From Pleurodeles waltl (Eukaryota > Chordata > Amphibia > Caudata > Salamandridae), in assembly GCF_031143425.1 (NCBI RefSeq), contig NC_090445.1, positions 1,579,734,049 to 1,579,798,048 of the forward strand: DNA of 64,000 bases, in the 5' to 3' direction. Of the stretch, positions 1 to 12,111 are shown one piece after another. A program made the position numbers and the translations under genes. A model generated the notes under the pieces. The model had not been told where the DNA came from, ran no database searches, and saw nothing but the letters and a program-made list of their open reading frames with translations. Each line of letters opens with the position of its first letter. The stretch's first letter is position 1.

Positions 1-1966
1 ATACTGGCTTCTCCATGGTTGGCATATTTAATTTACTTGTAAGTCCCCACTAAAGTGCACTATATGTGCCCAGGCCCTATAAATTAAATGCTACTAGTGG
101 GCCTGCAGCACTGATTGTGCCACCAACTACAGTAGCCTCTCAAACATGTCTCAGGCCTGCCACTGCAGATCTTGTGTGTGCAGGTTTAAGCAGCATTTTG
201 GACCTTGCACCTCTACTCACTTACCAGGCCCAAACCGTTTTCTTTATTGCATGTAGTCATCCCTAAGGGAGGCCCTAGTTAGCCCCAATGGCAGAGTGCA
301 GTGTATTTACAAAGTTGGACATGTACTTTTAAGTTTAACATGTCCAGGTAGTGAAAAACTCTAAAATGTGTTTTTCATTATTGCAAGGTCTATCTCTCCC
401 ATAGGACAACACTGGGGTTACCTTAAAACATCTTTTAAGTGTAATTTCCAATTGAGAAAATGTAGAAATATGGAATTTGGTGTCCATGGACTCACAATAT
501 AAAATTGCAGCTTATGATGAAGATGGATTTAAAAGTGTAAGTGTGAAAATGCCACTTTTAGAAAGTTGGCATGTTCTTACTTTTACCATTCTGTGCCTCT
601 GCCTGTCTCTGAATACATATTTAGGGTAGCTGTAAGCTGAGCTTTGTGTATTTCATCTAGACAGTCACACACAACGGGAGCTTTGGTGTGGCATTTGCAT
701 ACTGGTGACCCTTCACCAGGCTGATGGGTCTCCTGGGCTAGATAGGAGGGAGGAGCTGACACTTACACCTGAAGACACCTGTGTCTCTCCCCACACAAAG
801 GGCTAAATAGCCGACTGCAGAGTGTCTGGAGCCAGGGAGGGCAGGACAGGGACCTTGTGGACTTCAAAGAAACGCCTGGAAGTTTCTCTGACCTTCCAAA
901 ACCAGGGCACCAAAGTGTATATACTGGTCCGCAAAACCCACCAAATTGCATCTCTACTGTAACCAATGACACTCTGCCATGAAGAAGGACTTCTGTGCTG
1001 CCAGGGGGGACTGCTACTCTGCAGCTGCATTGCTGTATTGGCTTACATCATGCTGTGATGTAGGAGGGACTGCCACTTTGCTACTTGCTTTGCCGTGTTG
1101 GCCTGCTGCCTGGTGGTTCCTGCCTACAGTGAGAATGGCTGGACTTGCTTTCTACACCATTGAACCCAGGAAACTCCTAGGGCTTGTTGTCAGGGACATC
1201 AAAGACTGTCTGCAACTCTCCTGGTGCTGCTGCACTCTGACATCTGTGAGTCCTACCCTTTGCCCGAGGTGCCCCCTTCAGTCCTGGTATCAGAGTGGGT
1301 TCTACAGTTAAAGCCTGCAAAAAGTGAGGCATTGCACCAAATGCAGGAGAAAAATTGGTGCATCGCTTATTGATGGTGATGCATCAGCTGCCCGATGACA
1401 GGAGATTCACAGACTACTCGGCCTGATGAAAATGCTCTGTGCAACTCAATGACGACACATTGCATTTACTTCCACGGAACCCGACGACGATGCTGTGCCC
1501 TGAGTGTGGTAGAAAGATTGACGCTTTGTGCCCACGTCATTGTCGCATTGCTCTATCGAAGATACCTTTCAGCTGGACCTGTATGGATTCTGTAGCCGGT
1601 CTACCCTCCATTGCAGTTGGTCTGGATTTTGGATTTGCACTGTCCCTTGCGACCTAAGTAACCTTGTGACTGCTATTGACTTGTTTGTTGTTTTGGTCTT
1701 GTTTTACTTAGATAAATATTTTCTATTTTTCTAAACTGATGTGGAGACTTTATGTGGTGTTTTATTGAGTTACAGTCATTTTTTTAAGTGTTGCACAAAC
1801 ACTTCACACATTGCATCTATTGTTAAGCCTGGCTGCTCTGTGCTAAGCTGCCAGAGAGTGAGCACAGGTTAATTTAGGATGTGTATCTGACTTACTCTGA
1901 CTAGGATTGTGACCCCTACTTCACCAGGGTGCATACCTTTGCCACCTAGAGTACCAGATTCTAACA
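1..1966 (+). mobile_element. 3' part of a long LTR (gypsy/ERV-like), cut by the window start
   Basis: The stretch ends at 1966 with GATTCTAACA, the expected 3' terminus of an LTR that would begin TGTTAGAATC outside the window. It shares the landmark TAAGCCTGGCTGCTC with the complete LTR at 3890-6546, and the distance from landmark to terminus is nearly the same (about 145 bases), so the two are relatives in the same orientation. A weak polyadenylation-like signal (GATAAA near 1711) lies upstream. GTGCA at 1967-1971 would be the 3' copy of the target duplication. Short open frames here, up to 110 codons, have no recognisable domain. Family assignment is inference. Confidence 0.6.
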
Positions 1967-1971
1967 GTGCA

Positions 1972-3884
1972 TATGTGAAGAGTGGCCTTCTGTTAAATTT
2001 AGACAAGGCACTCTAAATTTCCACTTGAAGTAATATTATGTAGGTGTTCCTTTGTGTTCATTTTTTGACAGGCTTTCTTCAGCTGGTCTGTTTTCAAAAT
2101 ACTTCCTCTTGTCAGGAAAAAGACCACTCCGTCCTCAGTGTTTTTCAAAATCACTGTGTGGAGATGGGTACTTTGGAGAAGTTGGAGGGTTCCTTTATAA
2201 TTAATCCCTTTCTGTCTTGAAATTTGCTCTGCCCATGGTTACAAATGTAAGAGGTCTTTCTTCCTTGATTTGAGCAAGAAGCTATAGACTGACCAAATGC
2301 CTTCCTATGGAAGCCCAAGGACATAGGCTTCTGCTAGGAGAAGGTTCTCATTCTTCCTGTTTATAGTATATATTTCAGGACTGAACAATTAGGTTCTTTT
2401 CCCCCAAGAACTTATTTTTGCAGCATGTTGTACTTCAAGCATGCTGCAGACACAAATCATCGCTAAAACTCGTGGTGTCAATTTTAGCAAAGCTGGAAGA
2501 TTCTTCCAAAGCTTTATTTGTGGCAGTTCTATTGCTTGAGTAATACTTAGGACTGCCCAAAACTCTGCTTTAAAGAGGATTGTGGAGTCCATCTTCAACT
2601 GATCCTTTGCTGCAGTATATGTGAGACAGATGGCTCAAAACAGATGGTGAGCTCAGACAATACCTTTGGCAGCCATTTCAGGCATCAGTATTGATTAATT
2701 TAAATGCTGGCTCCAGCTCATTGGAGATGAGAATACAATGCCTGGATTGAGGTTCTTCCAATTGCATTTGTTCAAGTCCAGTTTATTTTCTTGAGATTTG
2801 CTTTCATGGCATGATTTCCCCCAGACTGTGACTTTGTTTATTGACTTTATAATGGTTGTCTTTGTAATATTTAATGTTTCCATTCCATTCTGAGATTTTT
2901 GGAGAGGACTGGGTGTTTTTTTAGCAAACTGGATTGTCCTCCTGGAAGATGCTGAACACTTTGGGGTTGTCAGTTCTAAGCAGTTTCCTACAGTTGTTCC
3001 TCAGATTTCTACACAAGATGTCAATATCTTCATCTCTACATCTGCAAGGATGAAAACCTGTTTGCAGTCTCTGAACCTTGAGTTAGTATAGCTGATGCTG
3101 CATAGTGAAGCAGGAAATGGAGAATCAGAAACAATCCATCAGAGATTCAAAGAATTTCTTGGGAAGAAGGTATGGACTGGTGCCACTTCTATCAATGTGT
3201 TTATTTGACTAGTTGAACCAGTTCCAGCATTTTGTCAGCTTGGTATTCTACCTAAATATAATTTTGCTGATTATAACTATCCAGCAGCTGTTCTTTTGTG
3301 AGACTGCTGATTGCTTCACATTGATGGATAAAAGTCTCTGTTGTAGTAGTGCAATTAGGAGGGGGTGTTGATGTTATGGAATTGCATTTATTACCTTTTG
3401 GACTTTACTAACACCAATGTTTCATGGTGCTAGGAGTCATCAGAACTTTATAACAACATGGTTGTCTACTTCAAACAGAAACACACGTCATGGATTCCTT
3501 TCTAAACTTCAGCAAAGTTGGGCTTTAATAATAAGGACAAAATGTTCCCAAGTTTGGCTGCCGCAACAGAAAAGGCTCTGCCAAATATTTTCAAAGTCTC
3601 TGATGTTAGGCTTTGCTCCAAAGCTGTATACATAGTAGATTTATTAGCTGAAGTTATGGTGCTAGAGCCACTGTTTTCCAGAAAGAATTAGGTTTCTGGT
3701 TTCTTGCAGTGTTGTCAAAATCAGTCCATTTGTGGTGTAAAAATTCTTAAATTCCTTTCGATATTTTGCTCTTCAATTCTGTTGTAATGATATTCTGTCC
3801 CGCTGATAATCAAGATTCAGTATTCCTACTCTACACCCAGTATTTCTTCTTGTCAGTGAGACAAGTGATTTGGAAGTTTTGGTA
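1972..3884. other. Unassigned intergenic or decayed repeat sequence
   Basis: No recognisable gene. Two minus-strand open stretches of 60-70 codons (2389-2598 and 2695-2883) have ordinary-looking amino-acid composition but no motif I recognise. They may be remains of an old minus-strand element. Nothing else can be supported. Confidence 0.3.
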
Positions 3885-3889
3885 ACATG
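3885..3889. repeat. Target site duplication of the solo LTR, left copy (ACATG)
   Basis: ACATG stands immediately before the TGTAGGAA start of the LTR at 3890 and again immediately after its TTCCTACA end at 6547-6551. A 5-bp duplication is what Ty3/gypsy and many retroviral integrases leave. Confidence 0.85.
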
Positions 3890-6546
3890 TGTAGGAAAGT
3901 ACCCTCTTTCTTGGCATGGTTACCCCCACTTTCTGCCTATTGTCAGTGTGTTTGACTGTGTTCACCAGGATCCTGCTAACCAGGACCCCAGTGATTATGC
4001 GCTCTCCCTTCAAAACTGGTTACTTGAACCGCTTAAACCCCACATTTGGCATACTGGTGCACCCATGTAAGCCCTTAGTATATGATACCCAGGTACCCAG
4101 GGCATTCGGGTACCAGGGGCTCCCCATGGGCTGCAGCATATATTAGGCCACCCATGTGGACCCCATCCAAAGAGTATCCGCAGGCTTGCCATGGCAGCCT
4201 GCGTGAAAGGGTGCATGCACCCTTTTCACTACAGGTCACTGCACCAGGTCACTGTAAGCCACCCCTACAGGTAGGCCCTTCCAGCCCAGAGGGCAGGGTG
4301 CAAGTACCTGTGTGTGAGGGCACCCCTGTACTAGCAGAGGTGTCCCCACGAACTCCAGTTCCATTTTCCTGGACTTCGTGAGTGTGGGGACACCATTTTA
4401 TGCGTGTTCTTGACATGGGTCACTACCTATGTCCAGCTACATAATGCCAACTTCGAACTTAAGCATGTGTGGTATCAAACATGTTGGAATCACACCCCAA
4501 TACAGTTGCCAGTATTGGAAGTATGATTCCATGCGCTCTAGTTGCTCCTTAGAGGAACCCTAGCATTACTCCTACCAGCCTTCAGGGGTTTTCTGGGCAG
4601 TCCAAGCTGCTTCCACCCCTCAGACAGGTTTCTGCCCTCCTGCTGCTTGAACAGCTCAATCCCAGGAAAGCAGAACAAATGAATTCCTTTGAGAGACAGG
4701 AGCAACACCCTCTCCCTATAGAAATAGGTGTTACATGGCTTGGGAAGGGTAGCCTCCCCAAGCAACTGGTTTGCTTTGAAGGACGCATTTGGTGCCCCAC
4801 ATGCATAAACCAGGCTACACTAGTCCAGGGACCTCCAGTCCCTGTTCTGGCATGAAACTGGACAATGGAAAGGGCAGTGACCACTCCCCTCTGCATTATC
4901 ACCCCAGGGGTGGTGCCAAGAGCTCCCCCAGAGGGACCCTGGGTTCTGCCATCTTGAACTCAAGGTTGGGAGGGACCTCTGGGAGCATGTGAGTGGCCAG
5001 GTTAGGCAGGCGATGTCAGAGCCCCTACTGATAGGTGGTCCCCTGGCTAGGTGACCAATCCCCTTTTCAGGGCTATTTAGGGTCTCTCTCTTGGGTGGGT
5101 CCTCAGACTCAGCTTGCAAGATTCCAGCAGGACTCCTCTGCAACCTCTACTTCAAATTCTAGCCACTGGAACTGTGACTGGACCCTTCAGGAACCAACAA
5201 TCTGCATCCATGACTAAGACTCTGCTTTCAGCATTGTTTTCACAGCTCCTTCTAGCTTCTGCAACATTTCCCTGGCTGTGCATTCTCTGAGGGTGGCAAG
5301 TCTTCAGTCTGCATGTGAAGGATGAAGGAATCTCCCTTGGAGTGAAGGAGTCACTCCCCTGCATCCGCAGGCATCAACTGCAACGACGACTGGCTGCGTG
5401 GATCTCATGTCATCCTGAGCTGCTTGGATCCTGCATCATGGGTGGCGGTCTGGAGAAGTCCTCTTGGGCCTCTCTGCCAGCTGTCCAACTTTAGTGGAGG
5501 TAAGCCCTTGCCTTCCCACGCAGGACAGTACCCCGTGCACCACATCTCTTGCAGAAACCAAAGCTTGTTGGCATCTCCTCCAACAGATCTTCAGGCCTCG
5601 TGTAGCCACAGCCCCCAGCTCTCCTTCCTGTGACGCATAGCCCTCTGCGTGCTTCTCCTGAGGCATGTGACCCTTCTCCAGTTGTGCTGCATGGGCTCCT
5701 CTGTGACTCCTGGTTCCTCTTCCAGTGGGTCTCCTGCGGGGCTGCCTTTTCTTCTGTGGAATGTCTGCTCAAGGGCTGCATTCCTGACCATTTTCATTCT
5801 ACCATCGACCAACTCCTGCAACCACAGATGGGTGGGTAGTGACTCCTTTCCCCACTGGATTCTCTATGACTTCTGGAATTGGTCCCCTTCTTCCACAGGT
5901 CTTCCTCTTCAGGAATCCACCGCTGGTTTCTTGCAGTCTTGTCTGGGTGCTGCATTTTTTTTCTTTTTCCTCGTCTTGTGTGGTTTTGGGGAAAATCCAG
6001 TAGCTAACTCTTTTCTTCCTGGTTGCTGGGGGGCACTTTGGTACTTACCTTTGGGATTTCCTAGTACCCCCAGCTCCCCTCTACACATTCCACTTACCTA
6101 GGTGGGGGTCCTGTATTCGCATTCCATTTTTTTAGTATATGGTTTGGGCTCCCCCTAGGGTCACTATTGCCTATTCGCTATTACACTGTTTTCTATTGCT
6201 AGTTATTCCTATTTCTGATGACTAGTGTACATATCTAGTGTGTTACTTACCTCCTATTGAAGGGTAGCCTCTCTAGTACTTTTTGGTAATTGTGTTTCTA
6301 AAATAAAGTACCTTTATTTTTATAACACTGAGTGTTTTCTTTCATGTGTGTAAGTGCTGTGTGACTACAGTGGTATTGCATGAGCTTTGCATGTCTCCTA
6401 GATAAGCCTTGGCTGCTCATCCACAGCTACATTTAGAGAGCCTGGCTTCTAGAAACTGCCTACACTACACTAATAGGGGATACCTGGACCTGGTATGAGG
6501 TGTAAGTACCTTAGGTACCCACCACACACCAGGCCAGCTTCCTACA
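3890..6546 (+). mobile_element. Complete 2657-bp solo LTR
   Basis: The element begins TGTAGGAAAG and ends CTTCCTACA, so its ends form an 8-bp inverted repeat of TG...CA type. Perfect 5-bp duplications (ACATG) flank it at 3885-3889 and 6547-6551. A consensus AATAAA at 6302-6307, about 240 bases before the 3' end and followed by a T-rich stretch, fixes the orientation as plus. No internal gag/pol sequence is present, which makes this a solo LTR left by recombination, or a non-coding LTR-type element. At 2.66 kb it is unusually long for an LTR. A 150-codon open frame at 5649-6101 is low in recognisable features and I do not regard it as a gene. Confidence 0.85.
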
Positions 6547-6551
6547 ACATG
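6547..6551. repeat. Target site duplication of the solo LTR, right copy (ACATG)
   Basis: Exact match to 3885-3889 and directly abutting the LTR end. Confidence 0.85.
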
Positions 6552-6556
6552 CCTGC

Positions 6557-6750
6557 ACCTTTGTCCCAAATAATCTTTTTTTATTGAGTTTTAAACATCA
6601 AACAATAAAGCAGTAAACAAAGGGGGCATAAGTCCATTCTGATATATCAGTGCCAGAGTTGCACACACCAGGTGAACCTCTCTCTGGAGGCTTGGCAATA
6701 GTCCTATCCTTGTGTACTCAACCAGAGAGCATAAACCTTTGTACCAAATA
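6557..6750 (-). mobile_element. Short 5'-truncated retroposon (LINE/SINE tail) with target duplication
   Basis: A 16-base sequence, ACCTTTGTCCCAAATA at 6557-6572, recurs with one mismatch at 6735-6750. Between them lie about 162 bases that begin on the plus strand with TC plus a T-run and TTTATTGAG. On the minus strand this is an AATAAA followed by an A-tail. That is the arrangement of a 5'-truncated insertion made by LINE machinery, in minus orientation. Too little of the body survives to name the family. Confidence 0.6.
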
Positions 6751-7787
6751 TTATTTACTGTCATTAGGAAATGCTTCTTAGGAAGAATAGAGGAATGGAG
6801 AGTAAATAATTAGTTACCACAAATTCCATGGAAGGCACAACTGTGTCAATAAGTAATAACTTTAGACTATCCTGCGGTGGTTAGAGTTTGTTTAAACTTA
6901 GATCCATTGAATGGGGAAGAGCCTGTCTTATTCTATGTGATTGGATTTTGTTTAAACTTAGATCCATTGCAAGGGGAAGAAATTGGCATTACATTCTAGA
7001 TCATACCTCTTATACGCCTGGGGTTTTCCGAGATTGTGGATACCTTATGGTGCTTTTCTTCAGAAATGCGAACCTATAAAAATTAGATAGACTTTATTAG
7101 CAGTATTAGATAAGGAAGGCAAAGTGCACATACAATTCTGTGCAGTACTATACACGAATGCAATTATCATCCTCGCTTGCAAGCTGTCACATCAGCAACA
7201 CCTGCAGTCACATTTTTCTCACTTTCAAACCACATATATGTAGACAACACTAATACCAGTCAGACCATTAGGATAACAGCCCAAGATTGGGGGGAGTTCA
7301 TTTTAGGCACTGAGTATTCATAAATAAAAGGATGTCATGGACAATGTTTTATTTTTGCAAAGTGTTGTAAACTACGTGCAACAAATCAATTACCAAGTTT
7401 ACAGTGTACATTTTCAGGTTGATGAGAGTTTCTGTTGTTAAATGATTAAGTTAGTTTTTTCTCTACAAACTGTCAAGATGTAAGCCCTGTTGGTCGGGGT
7501 TTTCAGACCCTTGAGTAAACCCATATTTTGCAAGGGTCGGAATTGCGATGTGTGTGGTATTTACCACACCCGCAACTACTGAATTTAACAAAAACCTCAC
7601 CCTTATTTTTGACAGGTTAAACTTGCCAGGATTTAATAGGGCATAAGCTTACAGTACTTACTGTGACACCAAAGTACACACATTATTCCTCAAAAATTTG
7701 GAATGTGCAATAATTACCATATTTTATAACGAACACCTCAGTATTGGATTTTTAAATATAGCATCTGACTTGAGACACTTGTAATTG
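6751..7787. other. No gene recognised
   Basis: A+T-rich sequence without a recognisable feature, apart from a short dispersed direct repeat: TTGTTTAAACTTAGATCCAT occurs at about 6888 and again about 60 bases later. I see nothing else. Confidence 0.4.
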
Positions 7788-8333
7788 TAACTCATCTTTA
7801 TGAAAAGTGGTGCTGCACCTAGTGTACCGCCACGTTTCTTGCACCCCTTAGAATCCCCTAACTCCCCTATGGTAGCGCTGTATTTATAATACGGTGCACC
7901 ATGGCGGTAGTTAGGGTGACTAGCATCATAATTGTTTACGCTAGTCCGGCGCTTTGCAGGACTAGCATCAAAAATTATGACGGTAATCCTGCAAAGCACC
8001 CAGAGGCCCATTGTAATCAATGGGAGCCTCTTTTTAATGTATGCAATTTGCAGGTATTAAAAATGCAGATAAAAATGTCGCAAAGGAATCTCATAGATTC
8101 CTTCGTGGCATTTTTTCACCCCTCCCCCCCCCAGTGCCGGAACGCCTTCCTTCCATACATCATGCCTTTGCCACGCATAATGTGGCGCAAGTGGTTACAA
8201 AATGACACAATGCATGCATTGCACTACTTTGTAAATATGGCGCAGCGTTTTTCCCCTTCCAACATCACATTAGCATCAAAATATGACCCTAATGTGACGT
8301 TGGAACGGGGCAAGTTCTCCATAAATCTGGCCC
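7788..8333. mobile_element. MITE of the GGCCCATATTTAT-terminus family, copy 1 (degraded left end)
   Basis: The right end reads CCATAAATCTGGCCC (to 8333), the inverted form of the terminus seen more cleanly at 36112 and 45641. The left end near 7788 is degraded. The interior is homologous to the copy at 45641-46123. Shared landmarks are GGCCCAT...ATGGGAGC, CATAATGTGGCGCAA, and a palindrome at 8194-8235 centred on ATGCATGCAT and flanked by TTACAAA / TTTGTAA. The interior contains no transposase. This is a non-autonomous DNA element; its superfamily is unresolved. Confidence 0.65.
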
Positions 8334-9420
8334 TTATTGTTTAGAATGAGTCATAGACAGACTGAGAAGTTTTGTTTCTGTTGCAGCATGCCACTGACGA
8401 CTGGGTTGCAGTAGATGTCATTAGGCTTCTACAATTTTCAAGAGCTATCATTTTTATGTTGCTGGAGCAATTTAAGATTGCCACTTTTGAATACAGATTA
8501 CTTTGTGCATGAATTCATTTTAGGGTCTAGCCTGAAGTTAACTAGACCAGGTTGAAATTAAAGCTGTTCCAATGACATTTGTAAAATTCACATATTTCAC
8601 GCTATGCTAAATTTGCAAAATACCCAAAATTCCATGTTATATGGTTTTGCATAATGTTTCTCATGGAAGATTAGTCCTTGCAGAAATTGTATCGCTGAGT
8701 GCCATTGACTGCTTGCACTAATCTGCTGTCAGCATCTTGTAAGGCTTTTTTAAACAAGGTATATTTCGGTGTGAAAAAGTCATGTGACATAACAGCGAAT
8801 CACATTTCATGATAAAAGTGACATTTCAAGTAATTTAGGATAATTTTCATGACATTTTGGGAATGTCATGAAAAAATATTAAGGATTTTTGTACATGACT
8901 AATGTTTATTAATGCATGCCTTGTCACGGGTGAGCACTCTATTTGATTCGTTTCAGAATGAGGAGAGATTCAGAAAAATAGTTTAACCAAGACAACATGT
9001 CAACAATCAACTCGATGTACATTTCCATTGACTGAGTAGAAATGGAAAAAATATGGTGCATTCGCTATTTGATTTTCTTTTTTCCCCTTTATTCTCGTCT
9101 GTTTTTATTCTCTTACTTAAAACAACATACCCAATGTGGACATCTCACAATGTAACCACATTGGAAAATACCGTGGCCTTGCTTTGGGTCAATATTGGCC
9201 AATATTGGAATCAAATGGAAATTGGAAATGCTTTTTGTGCCCAATCCAGGTTTTGCTGTAATTTTAGATACCAGTAATTTCACTTCATGTAGGTAATTGC
9301 GGGTGAAATATGCAGGAGGAAAGCAGGTCAAACGATGAAACGTGCAGGATACCAGTGTAGTAACTCTATTCCACGCTTAAGTACATGGAGTCTTTTCATC
9401 ATCCACCCTATATTGCAGAC
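8334..9420. other. No gene recognised
   Basis: Unique-looking, moderately A+T-rich sequence. The 74-codon plus frame at 9053-9277 has no recognisable motif. Confidence 0.4.
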
Positions 9421-10310
9421 GTTAGTTTATAATTAATATTCTCTGACGATCCTGGGTGGAAGTGTTTTAAGGAAATTAAATATTAAGGGAGTCTGAGAAC
9501 TGGAAGATCTCATACATTCTCCTGGCCACAGGGAGTCACACAGGACAGTGACATTGCGTTGTTGTGGCCAGGGGCAGTCACAAATCTCCTCCTGTGGTTT
9601 TCCCCCGACTAGAGAATGGAGTTTCAATTGGACTACTCTCCTCTATTGAGTAATCTGTTCAGAACAGGTGATCTGAGTGTTTTTAATCTGGGGTTTAGTT
9701 TAAGTGAGATATTCAGCTAATGATTGGCTGAGTTTTGCATAAGAACGGCTGAGGAGGCATGTCTGACTGGGGTTCAAAGTGGGTACAATGTCTGTGACCT
9801 TAAGAAGAGATACAATAACCTGTAGATGACTTAGAACATGTATGGTCAATGTGAATTGTGGGGTGGTATTCTGGGAACTAAGTAGGTCTTAATTCCATAC
9901 AGTGACGGAGTATTCCCAACTGGTGTTGAGATCCTGGTTAATTATGGGCAATCATATCTTCCTAGATGGAACTGATTCTGCCACAGGATTTATTTGCAGT
10001 GGAGCTGAGCCCCATGTTGCCTCTGGAAGATCTAGTCTTACAGTCATGCTAGAATACATAACATTGCACTATGTTGTCACTGGCTGAGATGATCCTATAC
10101 TTTGACAAAGAGACGTCACTGAGGTCAAATACAGATAGCCAAGGGTAGAGAATGCTGCTTGTTACTTCAGCAGTACCTTTGTTACCTCGGTTGCTGGACA
10201 CATGAATATGATGGCACAGAGAGAATATAAATAGGGCTCCAAGGGTCTTGAAACTCGCTGTGGTTTACACTTCTTTCACTTCCCCTCCCTTTTCAGAGGC
10301 AAATAGAAGC
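9421..10310 (+). promoter_or_regulatory. Promoter-like stretch (CCAAT, CRE and TATA motifs), possibly a decayed LTR
   Basis: In order on the plus strand I see ATTGGCTGAG (an inverted CCAAT box) near 9722, GACGTCAC followed by TGAGGTCA near 10112 (CRE/nuclear-receptor-like), and GAATATAAATAGGGC near 10225 (a good TATA box). A pyrimidine-rich stretch follows about 40 bases later. No coding region is recognisable downstream. The arrangement fits a retroviral-type U3/R or an RNA polymerase II promoter of an unseen transcript. Composite motif matches of this kind also occur by chance. Confidence 0.3.
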
Positions 10311-11605
10311 CTTGTTAAGAGGATAAGGGTGGGGCAAGATGTCAGTTCAACAATATTAATGAGGATCATTATCTCACTTCTAGTATCCCCTGCATTTTGG
10401 TAAATTTATGTCACCCTTTCATTGAAGGCAATTCTTAAGTTTCAAGTCTGTTTGTTAAATTATCCCATATAATTTACTTGGCAAGAGCAAAGTAGGTTCC
10501 ACACCAAGCACTGTAAAAGATTATTAGATTGTTACATTCTCACAGAGTTGTAACCCCTTTCAATCTTTTGGTGGTACGTCATTCTTTGTTTAGGTGGCAC
10601 CCCTTTTTTGATTTGTCTTTCTTCTAATTTTATTTCTGTTAGTTATTGCACCTTGAAGTGTAAAGAAGGTCCGTGTTTTTGCTTTTAGTTTTATTTTATG
10701 CCATTGCTGAATGTTCCAGATGAGCTCCTTAGTTTTATGTTAATTCTTATGTTTTGGTGCCTTGTATGTAGTTCTTCTAGCTGAGAACCTTATGAAGGTT
10801 GTGCTGTCGAACGGATCCATGAATTTATTTTTCTCCTTAGCAATGCAAGTCCAGTAAGTGGGTGCAGAAAGGATCGCCGGGGATGGAATGGGTCCATGTT
10901 GAAGCACTTACTTGGATTATTGAATTCAAATGCTTCCAGGCATCTGTAATCTGGACCTCTGGTTTGCTAATAACAGAGCTGTGGATCTAACTTTTTCCAT
11001 CTAGCTGATAGCTTCTTATTGTATCTGAGCTGGCATTTAGGTACAAGTGACTTCTCTGTTGTCTTTTCCAAATTGGATCCCTCTTGGGGTGCTTCTTGGC
11101 CTGCCGAGTCTATATCTGGGTGTGGCTAGGGTATTTTATCTCTAGTTTTGTGCTAATCAGTAGTTGCACAGAATTCCTTTCTTACTTTATCCCACTTTAT
11201 GGACAAGTTGAGTGAGTTGGCATTCAAAGTTGTGTGGTTGAGTGACAGACATGGCAAGAGAAGCAGGTGCAGATGAAGGCTGCAAAAAGACAGTTGCTAG
11301 CACTATTAGTTTGCCTAGATGTAGTTCTATTATTGAACTGAGAGAAAAGATAAATACAATGATAAATGTTTGGCCTATTATCAGCTCCTATTGGGTGCAT
11401 AAAAGTTGCTGGATGGAATAAAAAAGAAACTAAATCAGAAAGAATTCTATGTTGTACATAACCTGAAGGTCAATCCAGTTATGGAGGATGTGTTACAGTC
11501 CCAAAGAAACAAAGATCCTGAAGGTCAATCCAGTTATTGAGGATGTGTTACACGCTCCCCTGCTGCACACTCTCAGATTCTCAGACTGGGCATTGTCTTT
11601 TCTAA
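10311..11605. other. No gene recognised; contains a 55-bp tandem duplication
   Basis: The only structure I can support is a direct duplication: CCTGAAGGTCAATCCAGTT begins at 11462 and again at 11517, a period of 55 bases, followed in both copies by a related GAGGATGTGTTACA block. The rest shows no gene. Confidence 0.5.
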
Positions 11606-11693
11606 TGTCAAACATTCACCCCAGTACAGAGATCTGGGCCTAAATACATTGTTTTTTTTGCTGCCCATGCCATTCCAGTTTGGACCCAGCCAT

Positions 11694-11701
11694 ATGCAAA
11701 T
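11694..11701 (-). promoter_or_regulatory. Octamer motif of the satellite-2-like monomer
   Basis: ATGCAAAT on plus, ATTTGCAT on minus, repeated at 12020-12027. snRNA-type distal sequence elements contain this octamer, and newt satellite 2 transcription is reported to use an snRNA-type promoter. I did not identify a proximal element with confidence. Confidence 0.5.
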
Positions 11702-11780
11702 CAGTCTTGACCCTGTTCCCCATGGGAACAGTCCAGCCCAAACTGCCAGGCCAGGTCTTCCCTGGACTGGAAACAAGCAT

Positions 11781-11820
11781 CCTGGGACCCATTTCGGGGT
11801 TTCACCCCTCATCAGCCAGG
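11781..11820 (-). ncRNA. Hammerhead ribozyme, copy 1 (stem II intact, stem III mutated)
   Basis: Read on the minus strand: CCTGG, then the box CTGATGA, then stem II GGGG/CCCC closed by a TGAAA loop, then GAAA, a very short stem III, GTC, and CCAGG. CCTGG pairs with CCAGG as inner stem I. Outside it CAAGC pairs with GCTTG after a small internal loop (TAG opposite AT), giving an extended stem I of type I hammerheads. The expected cleavage site is after GGGTC. In stem III the pairing ACC/GGT seen in copy 2 has become ATG/GGT, which weakens it. Activity cannot be judged from sequence alone. Confidence 0.8.
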
Positions 11821-12111
11821 CTAGCTTGAATCCAGTGGCATGGGAAGCATGGGACCCATGTCTGGGCATACCCTTCCCACTTAGGGTGACAAATGCAAAA
11901 AAGAACAAGTGATGGACGGAATGCTAAACAATGTCAAACATTCACCCCCAGTACAGAGATCTGGGCCTAAATCCATCGTTTTTTTGCTGCCCATGCCATT
12001 CCAGTTTGGACCCAGCCATATGCAAATCAGTCTTGACCCTGTTCCCCATGGGAACAGTCCAGCCTGAACTGGCAGGCCAGGTTAGGTCTTCCCTGGACTG
12101 GAAACAAGCAT

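Noticed and set aside
5649..6101. 150-codon open frame with hydrophobic stretches
   Set aside because: Lies inside a non-coding solo LTR and shows no conserved motif.
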